30,645 bases of DNA from Pleurotus djamor (lineage: Eukaryota; Basidiomycota; Agaricomycetes; Agaricales; Pleurotaceae), in assembly GCA_029747585.1 (NCBI GenBank), contig JAPEVF010000550.1, forward strand, positions 1-30,645. The letters run 5' to 3'. The translations under genes were made by a program, and so were the position numbers. The notes under the pieces are model-generated. The model did not search any database and was not told the origin of the DNA. It worked only from the letters and a program-made list of their open reading frames with translations. Shown one piece after another: positions 1-10,414 of the stretch (positions are counted from its first letter, which is position 1; each line of letters opens with the position of its first letter).

Positions 1-2
1 CC

Positions 3-240
3 CCTATAAAACCAACCAAGTCCCAAAAGGCCGCCGCTGCACGCCTCTTTGAGCATTGGAAGCAACTTATTCCACAACTCATTGGCCCGTTCTTGGCCTA
101 TCAAGAAACACATATGGNAATTTGAGCTTGCTGGCTAGTTCCTCGATTCGGGTGCGAAGAACGCCATCAGCCAAGGGAGAGAGCGTGTTGAAGAGCGGTT
201 GGATGACAGTGGGGTATAACACGACCATGATCATCTGGAA
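3..240 (+). pseudogene. Decayed KDZ-transposase-like N-terminal fragment
   Basis: From base 3 the plus strand reads open for about 40 codons. It includes an alanine/lysine-rich stretch followed by a segment around FEHWKQLIPQLIGPFLAY. That kind of segment sits near the N-terminus of CxC1-type KDZ transposases, before the first cysteine cluster. The frame meets a stop just after the N at 118, and similar amphipathic coding continues in another frame to about 240 with no cysteine cluster. I infer a broken transposon remnant cut by the window edge. The family assignment is from memory of the pattern and is tentative; it could be another host protein fragment. Confidence 0.4.
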
Positions 241-374
241 GGAAATCCTAATATGCGTTTAAAAGTGTTAGTGAAGGTAAGGGCGTATATTAATGAAGAC
301 GCACATGAAGCCCATCAACCAAGGAACGAAGCGATCACCAGCCCACTTGAAGATATACAAGAAAAGAGCCAAGA

Positions 375-737
375 ATGGACCACCCCGCAGCTCCCGCGTC
401 AACCGCCGCCGCTGTTCCAGCCCTCCCAACATCTCCATCTGAAATTGTTCAAGAGATCGAAGACTCATACGTTACCTACCCTGATTGTGGCGCCTTTTTC
501 GATGAACTCGCCGCTGCTGCCCCGGCAAGGGCGCCAAGACTCCTGGCCCTCGCTGCGAAACTCAACGAAGAAGAAATCTTCACCATCAATGAGGTTGTCA
601 AATTATCAACAGGTGTTTTGCGGAATGATTTTGGGTTGACTATTGGTACAGAGGCCTTCATCCGGCAGGAAATTGTACAACGAATGAAGAACACAAATCT
701 TGAACACTATTACCTATTGGCTCGACAGGATTCATAG
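375..737 (+). CDS. Small SAM-domain-like protein, possibly truncated
   Basis: This ATG-started ORF encodes 120 residues. The first 25 are Ala/Pro rich. The rest is helical and resembles a sterile-alpha-motif fold: a segment LAAKLNEEEIFTINEVVKL, then a glycine turn DFGLTIGTEAFI, then a closing basic helix. A TGA lies in frame shortly upstream of the ATG, which supports this start unless an exon joins upstream. The TAG stop (735-737) falls where the left end of the neighbouring Tc1/mariner element appears to begin, so the original C-terminus may have been displaced. The transposase gene ends only 22 bp away on the other strand. SAM domains usually mediate protein-protein or RNA contacts; the function here is unknown. 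Confidence 0.45.
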   Translation: MDHPAAPASTAAAVPALPTSPSEIVQEIEDSYVTYPDCGAFFDELAAAAPARAPRLLALAAKLNEEEIFTINEVVKLSTGVLRNDFGLTIGTEAFIRQEIVQRMKNTNLEHYYLLARQDS

Positions 738-2147
738 TTTAGTTGTCTTATGCATGTACTACAAATACCCTGAATGCCTATACCAACCCCGCGCACAATT
801 CGTGTTGACATGATCCAAGGCATGGTATAGAAATCCAAAAGGTGCCGCCGCATCATCAGACTCCACACACTCACGAAATTCATCCCCAAACCTCCGTATA
901 TAGTGCTTGATAAAGGAGAAACACTCTTCGATGGGATTCAGGTCGGGGGAGTAAGGCGGGAGGTAGACAAGCTTGATTCCTCTGACAGCAAGTCAGTTGT
1001 GGGCATGGAAAGCAATGGATAGAAGCATACCGCTCAAGACATCTCTCTTCAACACCTTCAACATGATGAATACGGCAGTTATCGAGGACAAGGACACTGT
1101 GGGGAGCCGGGTAAGGGTTCATTACTTCGAGGAGACCATCAAGCCAATCCAAGAAATCGTCGCCATTATAGCTTCCTACTTTGATTCGGCTGTAGATGAT
1201 TCCTTCGATGGAAAGGGCGGGGAGAATTGAATAGCTATTGGGTTGATTTCAAGTTTGAACAAGGAAGTCGCGAGAAGCCCCAAGTCACACACCGTGTACC
1301 GCGCGTGAATCGCGCTCGTTTGCGTGCCCGTAGCCCATGGTAAGCCCATCCGTTCTCTCGATACGATGTCAGGACATTGACTGATGCTTCATCGGCACAT
1401 ACAAAGTATTCCGGGGGGTCGCGCCCCACTTCCGCGGTAAACTCAAGCCTAGCTTCCTCTGAACGTTCCGAGGCTGCCTTGGATAACTTGGAAGGTGAAT
1501 ATTAGCCGCAAGGATGTCATCGAGAGCACAAATGAAAACTCACCTTCTTGGACGAAAAGCCGAGTCGTTTCAGAGTGCGGCTGATTGTGGGGAGGGACAC
1601 ATGCAGGTCGTGTAGTTCACATAGCTGGTTTTGAATCTCATCAAGGTATATGTCTGGCTCCCGTTCAATGAGAGCCAGCATGAACTGTGTGTGTGCGTTA
1701 GGGAATAATGACAAGACATAATGAAAGATCATATACTCACATCAACGGCTAGCCCTCGCAGAACCATTGGTTGTCCAGAGCGACCCTTTGGCGGTGGTAC
1801 CACATCTCCATGATCCCTCCAGACCTCGAGGGTGCGTTGCACGACACGGAGGGGAATATCGAGGTCGATCGCTATTGATGAAGTCTTCCTGCCCAAGCTA
1901 TGGGCTTGGTAGACAATCCGAGATTTGAGGTCACGAGAGTATCGTCGGCGTTGTGGGATTGTGTTTCGTTTTCTGGGCATTGGCGACGGAGGAGGAGGTG
2001 GTGGTGGTCAAGAGGAAAGAGCGACGCGTCCTGCTTGCGCGCTGCACGAGACCCTGTGACGCCGTCACGCGACAAGGGTCTGGTGCCGGTTCCCACTTCA
2101 AATCGTTTCGCAAGTGATACAGCGCAAGAATTGACAAACTAAAATAT
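737..2147 (-). mobile_element. Tc1/mariner DNA transposon (boundaries approximate)
   Basis: The element is defined by the intact transposase gene. Candidate ends are short, imperfect inverted termini: GTTTAGTTGTC at about 738-748 and GACAAACTAAAA at about 2133-2144, each bordered outside by TA, the expected target dinucleotide for this superfamily. About 150 bp lie between the right end and the start codon, and only about 20 bp lie between the stop codon and the left end. The termini are short and not identical, so these borders are an inference; the transposase itself is firm. Confidence 0.5.
759..1980 (-). CDS. Tc1/mariner-type transposase (DD34E), five exons, apparently intact
   Basis: A cut-and-paste DNA transposase. 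Exons on the minus strand are 1980-1741, 1684-1544, 1486-1293, 1234-1031 and 981-759. All four introns (49-58 bp) have GT-AG borders and join in frame to give 333 residues with no stop. The N-terminal part is a basic helix-turn-helix region (about residues 12-60), with a second helix-turn-helix-like segment in exon 2. The catalytic triad reads as D159 in CADEAS, D243 in VLVLDNCRIHH, and E278 in SPDLNPIEE, 34 residues after D243. The C-terminus ends in GWYRHSGYL, which I recognise as typical of the common basidiomycete Tc1/mariner lineage. The ATG at 1980 opens a basic MPRKR start. An uninterrupted frame suggests a recent insertion. Splicing is inferred by eye. Confidence 0.85.
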
Positions 2148-2181
2148 ACATACTCTAGATACATGCTAAAGGTAGAGAATA

Positions 2182-2248
2182 TCCCTAGTAACCAAGGCCA
2201 ACAGGTGTCTGTAGCGTGCGCTACAGGCTGCGAAAGAATTACTAGGGA
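2182..2248. repeat. Nested inverted repeat (hairpin-forming)
   Basis: TCCCTAGTAA at 2182-2191 is matched perfectly by TTACTAGGGA at 2239-2248. Between them sits a second hairpin, TGTAGCG/CGCTACA at 2210-2225, with a 2-base loop. A run of A follows at about 2250-2262. The structure lies between the Tc1 element and repeat arm A. It may be the end of an unrecognised small element or a structured transcript. No function is claimed. Confidence 0.6.
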
Positions 2249-2308
2249 AATCGGGTGCGAAAAAAAAAAAAATTCGGGCGCTCGCGCCTTATGTTCTGCA
2301 ATTAGCTG

Positions 2309-4000
2309 TAAAGTACTCAGGCTATCACATATGCAGCATAAAACCAGTTACGACCGTTGGTCGACTATAGTACTTACGTTGGAACGACGCGTCACGGGTT
2401 TGATTCAGAACGTTTGAACGGTGAACCTCTCTGCCGCATGACGTATGTTGAACTCTCGTTCGTTGAGACTCGGTGATAAAAGTCTCAAGTATGAGCATGC
2501 CACTGTAGGAGCTCGAAGTCCCCAACATGACCGTGAGTTCCTCTATCATTTCCCCCAAATATTCCCCATAGACTTTCCGCCGCCTGTTCGCATCCCCGTC
2601 CGTTGGTCGTAGCGTTCAGCCGTTCCGCATCCGCTGCCGGACGTCGCTACTACCCCAGTGCATATAGAAACCCCAGCAGAACAAACTATTTCGTTTCCTA
2701 CAGCCGAACTCGAACTGATTCCACCAACACCATCGACGCCATGCCTGTCGTCAATGCGTGTAAAACCGAGGTTATGCTCACGGGTTGGGCTCTTTCTCAC
2801 TGGACTTGGAAACGCTGACGGGATGCGCCTGCTGTCGATGTGCAAAATAGCTTTCGGTTCGCCCTTCAATCCACTCCCTACCAACACTCTTCTCGCGCCT
2901 CCGTGTGAAGACTATACTCTACTCTACAGCTTCTCCTCGCTATTCGACGTGGTTACCCTGCGCCCGCTTCGTCTCTACGCCATTTCTGGCGGCTCGGGTG
3001 CTCAAAGGATTACTCCTCTCGTATGAGTTTGGTCGTTGAGATGGGGGCAGAAGTGACAATGGAAGGAGAGGTGGACGCGGGGATAAGAGTTGGGGGGAAG
3101 TAACGAAGAAGTCGAAAACCGCGTCCGAGCGATTGAAGCTCCACCGCCGACACATCTTCAACGAATTCATCGCCACGTACACTTTCCTCCCCATCGACAT
3201 GGACTCTATCCTTCCGGCTACCTTTCTCGACGAACGGCTATCACCGAGATCCATCATCACTCCCCTCTCTCCCTCTCTTCCTCTTCCTCTCTTCCTCTCC
3301 CCTCTCCAAGTATTTGCTCGTTCCAGCCGTCTACTCGTCTGTTATCAACTCTCTCTGGGTGCTGGCTTTGAGGCGCACCTCCAGAATACTTGCGAAGCTG
3401 AGCAACCAAGATCGACATCCAGCGTATCACTCTGGTAACACTCATTTTGGAACGTCGTACCACAGCCAGGTTTAGACGATCTCACCGCCTGGATATTGAC
3501 GAAGCGTATGGGGAAGAGGATGAGTATTAGGGTGAGGGCGGGTGGGAAGGCGTGCGGTTGTGACGGAGGATGGGTGATTTTCGATTATGTGAGGGCTGGC
3601 GCTGAGGATACGTGCTCGGCGATGAGTCCGACCTCGAGAAAGATAGAATGGCATGGACTTGGACTCAGGTACTTGTGTACTCACGCTCACGTTCACGTCG
3701 TAAATGTCGCTCCTGAACTAGAACGTTCAGGTGGTGTTTTGTTTCCTTTCCTCTTTGACCCCGACGTCTCGCTGCGTGTCTCTGCGAAAATCGCGCACCC
3801 CGTTCCATTTCTTTCTTCTACAACTACTTATGAGTTTCACGTCTAAGTAAGGACTTGAATCAAGGCCGCCGGTTTGCTTGCTACGATCGCGCGGACGATG
3901 GTATACAGATTACCTATGAATTGCGGTTCGTCTTTGTGACCTACGAGCAAAGACACATCCCCTGTTTGATTCGCCACCTATCCTTCAATTCCAAGCGTTC
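2309..4000 (+). repeat. Arm A of a 1.7-kb diverged inverted repeat
   Basis: This stretch matches about 24370-25998 in reverse complement. Strong anchors are the junction around TAAAGTACTCAGGCTATC (starting 2309), the block around 2398-2431, a near-identical block at about 2800-2885, one at about 3010-3060, and weaker collinear matches through 3440-3760 and 3900-3970. Identity looks like 70-90 percent by eye, with many small indels. Stops occur in all frames in both arms, so neither looks like a live gene as it stands. It is either a decayed gene duplicated in inverted orientation or an unclassified dispersed repeat. No terminal inverted repeats were found. Confidence 0.75.
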
Positions 4001-5540
4001 AAAGACTTCGGGGTTTCTTCATACATCGTTAGTCGCGACTCGCGGTTGGCTTGTACGCCCAGAGGTAGATGTGATGGGCTTCAAACTTGTCCAAAACGTT
4101 CAACACGTTCATCCTTTTGAGACTCTGGGTATTCTACTGGGCTGAGATGCTCTACCTTCTCGCGCCGTTCCCAGTAAGTATATCTCGTCAGCTACTGTAT
4201 AGTAGAGTGGTTTATGGGAAACATATTGTCCGAAAGGCTACAGGACTCAGGAGCTGATTTCGTTTCTATTCCCCGGTATATTCCCGTGTTTCCAAAAGCC
4301 CAACGCCTCTACTCCTTCCACATGATCTTCACCCCAATGGTTTTCTGACACTTCAACTCCCTGCTGAATGACCCGCCGCTCCCGAGCCGCATGCTACATT
4401 AGAGGTCTGCAGGCTTCGTCAATACTTAATGTCAGCGCTTCTGAGCACGCGCTGTATGGTATAGGGCGGGTCCAGATTCGAGGACTTTGCTTCGGAATAT
4501 GCGCAGCATCTCATTGGCATGATTCCATCAACTATGGTCATGCTCTCGCTCTCCTATTCATGATACTTTCAATTCGTTCATTCAACTTGTCAGCTTTCTC
4601 CCTTGGTGTCATGATGCCGCCGACAGCCGCCACACGGGACACTCAATTGGACCGGACAACCCTCATTTCCGAGCGTTGATTGTTACTGCGAGGGTTGGGT
4701 CTGATGCGTAGTCGTTTGTGACAAAGACAGACAACCAGCCTCACACAGAAACGGCGCCGTAAGGGTTCCGTTTCTTTTAGCGCGTCAACGGTCCTCTACA
4801 ACGTTCCATCAAGATCTTCGCAAGCTCATTAGCCTCATAAAGGCTATGTTACGGGTCCGGAATGAAATGAAGGCCCGTTTCTTACGCCTCTGGGCTTGCA
4901 CGGGCGCCTTTCTTAAGTGCCATCACATCGCCACCTGTCAATGTCATGGTACATATATTAATTAATTTATTCCTTCTGGCTGGTGATGTCATCAGTGTAC
5001 CTGTTCGAATTGATCGTGGGAATAATTTATTGACCGTGCGAACTGTCCGTCTCTAATCACTGTTTCCCAAGGATGTCGATATTTATTTCATGGTAACCAC
5101 GTTCTTTACTTATACTTCCCGGGCCTTGGAGTCCAAGGACACCATCCCAGCCTACATCCCAAGGTTCAGACCTAAGAGACAAGAGCCTCAAATGCTTCGA
5201 GAGGTAAATGTAACTGCTCCATGTTTGCTCCCACGCAACTTGTCTCCCACCTTCATCACTCAATCATCCGAACATGCTCAACTTCAACATGCTCAACTCT
5301 GGCCGGCTATAATTTGCGCGAAAGGGTTGGCATCCTTTGTGGAAAGGTCTTGGTGAAGTACCAAAGGGGATGGATGAGCTGGACAGAAGGGTCGCAGCCC
5401 ATGAAACACAGAGTCCATGGTGCGCGCAAGTCCCCTTACGGATCACATATCATATCCCAATCTTCCACTCACACAGACAACTCACAGACAATATCCAAGT
5501 GAAATACAATCCCTTTCGGCACGCTACCCCACACTCCAGG
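4000..5540. other. Gene-poor stretch
   Basis: No ORF here shows a recognisable domain or frame-consistent intron joins on either strand. Short open frames (for example at 4368-4679 and 5090-5356) lack coding character and look random. Confidence 0.5.
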
Positions 5541-7330
5541 GCCATCCATCCCCACACCCCACAACCCCCTCCTCCTCCTACCCCCGGANGACCCAACCTC
5601 CCGAAAACTATGATCCAAGGGTCGAGTATAGGCACGAAGGATGCACTACATACATACGAACAATGACCTCAAGTAACAGAGACGAATGGTGTCGTTTTCG
5701 GCAAGATTTCCGAATTGGTTAGTTGAGCCGGCTCAGGAGAAAAAGCAAGCAGTAAGTTTTCCTGCTATTCTATTGCTCTCAAAACGTCATAGATCACTTA
5801 ATTTTGCTTTTGGACACACATAGCCGACGGTACTAGAGTCCTCCGACTCCATTCTACCATACCCATCCCGCTGGTACCTCCGGAACCACCACTTCCGAAA
5901 TCGATGATTCGAGCGCCGAAAATATGCGCTGGAGGACGATAGTTAATACAAATAAAGCATAGCAAAAGATAAGGGCGAAACAATCCGCCGCTGGGGAGTT
6001 ATTCGAGGTGGTTGCTGGGGCCGGCTATGGAGGAACTTGAGCGCGGTGAGTTTTCCTGCAGAATTCTGTGTCTGGAAAGGATGGGAATGACTTACTGGCG
6101 GTTCTAGGAATGCATTGCCGCTCTGGGATGGACGGTGGAGGTGGTTCTGGAGGTTGGCCAGCCTACCCTTTCCTGATACCACCCAAGGCACAACTTTGAT
6201 CCCTGCCTTCGGCGGCGCTATCGTGCATGCTAGAGCAGTGTTAGCACGATGCGAACATAACCCAGGAAGGAATAGACGTACTATTGATGTGCTGAAGAGA
6301 TAATTGAGGCCGAAGCTTTGGGCAGTTCCGGGGGAAACTCGACGACGGTACGTTTCTTTCCGTTCCTATCGCTTCTTAAACGTTATAATCAGCCTACCAT
6401 ACCTCTTAGCCACCCACAGAAAAGCCATTGACACTGTTGTCCTTCAATTGAACGTCCCCCTTTCATACCCCCTCCTCCTTGTACCCCGGAACACACACAC
6501 CTTGTAATTTCGACTTCGACGTTGATTCTATACGCGCCGAAGCACCGCTAGAACGTCGCAAACAGCATTCTACAAGGGATAACCAACCCATCCAGCGGTT
6601 GCGGAGATATTTGAGGCTGACGGTTTGGCCAATTTTGGAGAAAGTCAAACTAGGTATGTTTGTATCCATTGCGTTCGCTTTGAAAGCGATCCAGCTAACT
6701 TTTTGCATTGCTAGGCCATCCACAACCAACCCGTTATCCCCGTAGGCATTGACTCAAACGGCATCCATCCAGCCAACCTCCTCCTCGTACCCAGCAAGAC
6801 AGAGGTCAGAGTTGTGACTTCCGTGTCAATCTCATATATTCTATAGAAGCGTTAGAATGCTACCAAGAAGGTCATAGAAGGAATAGACGCACCATGTCGC
6901 TGTTTGGGAGATATCCGAGCTCGAAGTTTAAGCCGGCTGGGTGGAAAATTGAAGCTAGTAAGTATTCACGATGTTTCGATAACTTGGATAGATCATCCCT
7001 TACTTTCTATCCTTCTTCGGCACCTCTAGCCAAAGGATGGCTGTATCTGGAGCTCGTTTTAGTACGCTTGAGCCGGCTACCAGTGTGAGCGAGGACCATC
7101 AAGGCGACTTCGGGAGACCCACGTGGGGATGGGGCAGGATGGCTATAGCGTCGGGGAATGTTGAACTACTGTGTAGCGCGTGCGTAGGAAGGTATGGGTA
7201 TGGGCTTCAATGTGTTTGCAAACCGCTGGCTAGTGTGAAAAATCAAAATGTAAGCTCGAATATTCCTGAATATCGTTTCGTAAACTGACTAATAATTCCT
7301 TATCTTCTAGCCTGTCCGTCCATCGTCACA
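5540..7330 (+). repeat. Decayed tandem array of about 300-bp units, each with an intron-like segment
   Basis: At least six units follow one another. Each has the same layout: a segment with a CCTCCTCCT..TACCC-like run (decoded in places as LLLVPRNT), a segment around GGAAGGAATAGACG with a degenerate GAGATATTTGAGGC-like block, then a splice-donor-like GT(A/G)(A/C/T)GT and 60-73 bp later a YAG acceptor. Acceptor-like ends fall near 5538, 5823, 6108, 6410, 6714, 7031 and 7311, spacings of 280-317 bp. Units share protein-level echoes such as GRNRRTIDVLKR and HRRNRRTMSLFGR, but stops and frameshifts break them. I infer a former multi-exon gene with repeats of roughly 80 residues, or repeated tandem exon duplication, now decayed. 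The family is not recognised. Confidence 0.6.
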
Positions 7331-7843
7331 TTTCTCGGGGTCTGTATTGTGATACGAGTAGACTGTATCCACCCATCGTGTAGCTACTGATATGTTTATG
7401 TACAACTTTCCATGGTCTTGAAACGGACCCGTTCATGCCACGCCCTGCGGTGGCCCACAGTCACAAGTGCTGGTAGCCTGCTATGCCGCAGACCTTCATT
7501 ATCCAGAATCTTCTCCGTCGCTTGACACCCCTTCTGTCTCATATCTTGTTGGAATCATGGTGATTGTGACATGACTGCCGGCCGTCTCTCAGCATTGCTT
7601 GCGCCGTGGTATAGCTGTGCATTCTTCCCTCATTCACCCAACATTTTCAACAATAGAAAGCATCGCGAGTCTACCGACACAGGGCTATGTGTCGTAGCGC
7701 CCGCCTCCTCCAGCTCCGAAGTGGTCAGCTGTGAAGTCCGAGATTCTCACTCAAAGTACTTATGGGCAACAGGTTACTTATAGGAAGTGACAACTTGGTG
7801 ACAACAATTCACTCGTCTCCCACCGCAACTCAAGATCGACACG
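7330..7843. other. Intergenic stretch upstream of the HET gene
   Basis: No gene is seen here. It presumably contains the promoter of the HET-domain gene, but no clear TATA box is placed at a useful distance. Confidence 0.4.
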
Positions 7844-9640
7844 ATGCCTTTCATACCTGCACGTTCCCCACTTCTCCACCCATTTTTTTCTTATGAACTC
7901 ATATTCACATTCCAGATGGAAACTGAAGATTCTTCTCATCACCTCAAGGTACATAGTCCTAGCGTACCAATCACCCAAACCCATGCTTACACGCCTCTCC
8001 AGAATCCAAAATCTTTCATCCATGACGTCGTTTCAAAACGGGCATCCTCACTCCCAATTCGACTCTTTGATATCGGCGCTGGCGTCTTCATTACTTGCGG
8101 TGAGATCACCCGGCGAGTCGAATTTGAAACACGGAAAAAATGCTATGAATATAACCCCCACTTCTTTTCTCAAAATGGTACTTGCGAACAACGAAGTCTG
8201 TGGGAATACGGAGTAGCGCAGTTCGTCGAAGAATCCACCAAGTTCATGATTCTCTCACACACATGGGGATCAAATGAGTCTTCGTACCAAGACGTTATGC
8301 GAGGTCATCGGAGTCTGTACGAAGACGTGAAGTTCTGTGGACTTCGTAGAACTGCCCACGACTATGGGTGTCGGTACATCTGGATGGACTCAGTGTGCAT
8401 TGACCAGGCAAGTAGCAGCGAAGTCAACACTTCTATCCGGTCAATGTTTAAGTGGTACAAAGGCGCACACGTGTGTGTCGTATACCTCGAAGAATTTCAC
8501 TGGGAAACGCATCCTTTCGATCGGTGGTTTCAACGTGGTTGGACACTCCAGGAACTACTCGCTCCCAGGAGGATTATCTTCTTTGACAAGAATTGGAAGA
8601 GGATCTTTCGCCATCATAGCCCATATGATATTACCAGGGACATGGAGCAGGAAGGCCACAATCTATACCACTTTAACGGAAGTTATCCCAGCCCCGTGGC
8701 GTCTCCGGGAGCTCATTGTTTCTCTGTCATCCCCGATACACCCTGGGCCACGTTGACCTCAGCTATGTCACCCATTCAATGGGTTATTCATAACACAGGT
8801 TCGTCCATACATCGTACCTTGCCCTTGAACGATGCACTCACAAGTGTCGCAACACTTACTGTATGACCAGGTATCTCTGCTAAAGATATCACATCATATA
8901 CCCCTCCGCCCAAACACGCTCGCAAGATATTTACATACATGTGGGATCGAGCCACGAAGGTTGACGAAGATGCCGCATATTGCCTCATCGGTCTGTTGGA
9001 TATCACACTTCCAATCGATTATGGTGAAGGAGCGGATCGCGCTTTGTACCGTCTACAGGTGACTTGCGCTGAGCACAGCGATGACCGAAACATCTTCCTA
9101 TGGGACTACAAAACAACCCATCCGTCACAATTCAACTCCATGCTCCCCCAGAATCCGTTCAAGATCCCATTCACCATGAGTCGCCTTTCGGGCGTCCCAA
9201 CAGATCAGAAGATCGTATCAATCGAAGGTGAAGGATTATGGAAGTATGCGCGCTATATGCACGGCATCGATCATACTTTCGCATTCACCAATGGAGGACT
9301 TCGTATCTCAGTTATTCTGCACGACATCATCACCTGGGGTCATCTTGGATTCACCATCAGGGGAGAATTAGACCAAAGCATCCACATAAGATGTCAATCA
9401 CCTCGATGCAAAACACACACCCACAGGCCCAACGTTCCCATTCCCCAGCACAAGCTCGCCATTCTCGGAACGTACTCCTCATCCGATGGATCGACGTGTG
9501 CTTTCCCGATTGTGCTAGAGAAGATGGACGACAGTAAAATTCCGAAATACCGCAGAGTTCCTTGTATGATCGCCAGTGGCACGTTGCCCCCGCTGAAGTT
9601 TCTGCTGTCGCGGCCTCCAGAGACTGTATACATCAAATGA
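7844..9640 (+). CDS. HET-domain (heterokaryon incompatibility) protein
   Basis: Two exons, 7844-8798 and 8871-9640, joined by a 72-bp GT-AG intron that keeps the frame, give up to 574 residues. HET hallmarks appear in order: FMILSHTWG (134-142), GCRYIWMDSVCIDQ (175-188), a YLEE segment (214-217) and RGWTLQELLAP (231-241). The second exon carries the usual downstream block ending AAYCLIGLLDI.LPIDYGEG, common in basidiomycete HET proteins. The family is known from ascomycetes for non-self recognition and regulated cell death; a role in basidiomycetes is mostly unproven. The start is uncertain: a second ATG at 7916 (METEDSS) follows an acceptor-like CCAG, so the first 24 residues may be 5' UTR intron, and 7950-8000 could hide another short intron. 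It converges on the PSD2 gene. Confidence 0.9.
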
Positions 9641-10414
9641 TACTTCTTCGATATGGCCTCTTGTCGAGAAGCCAGGGAATTGACAGTATTGGGGGAGCAA
9701 GCCAAACGACAGGTCACTGCCCACGCTCTGGTCTGACGCATGAGCCTGGACTAAGGAGATCACTTTACACCACTCCGAGACGTACCGTGAAGGGCTGATC
9801 GGGGCAGCTTGCGTCAAACGTAGTTGGGGATGTTCAAAATCGGTACACAGTCAGTGATGGCGTATGTATAATTATGAATTTGGCACAACATCAACACCTT
9901 CCCATATAGTTGGGATAAGTATTAGTATTTTATTTAATTGAGATCTAACCATGGAAGTCTGAAAAATACTGCAGGAAACGGTTGCTTTGAGTGCTTAAGT
10001 CACCAAAATGGTACGGTCGTCTAGCAGCACGCTGGAGAAGAAGCGGACATATTCCTACGTTCAATAGACCAGAACGCAGAAGTTTGTCCTAGATATCGAC
10101 GAAGCAGACGCATACTTGGCATGATGATGCATGCGTCACGTACCCAAAGATGAGGAAAGACAATTGGACAGTAGTGTTACATTTATTTAGCGGTTTGAAT
10201 CCAATGGTAAAAGTCCGCAGGAGTGCGATGTGGGAGGCGGGTTGGGTAAAGATAGGTAGTAGGGCGGAAGGGGAGAGAGATATGATGTTTGTCTAATGTA
10301 AGTATTGTATTACCATGAGACAGAGGGAGGGGAGCTTAGAAACGAGGAAAGTAAGTGGAGTACTCAAATGAAAAACGGGAAAGTAAAGATGTGACTGTTG
10401 AGAAAGCAGCATAT
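9641..10414. other. Convergent 3' intergenic region
   Basis: The stretch lies between the 3' ends of the HET gene (plus) and the PSD2 gene (minus). It is relatively AT-rich in the middle (about 9860-9930), and I see no ORF with coding character. It presumably carries both 3' UTRs. Confidence 0.4.

Noticed and set aside
2546..2887. Open frame shared between the repeat arms (also at 25439-25630) with a conserved SGLKG.PKAILHIDS segment
   Set aside because: The two frames diverge and stop at different points; high identity at 2800-2885 extends across all frames, so it looks like DNA-level similarity, not selected protein.
8337..8756. Plus-strand 139-codon open frame
   Set aside because: Out-of-frame shadow of the HET gene's first exon, whose own frame carries all HET motifs.
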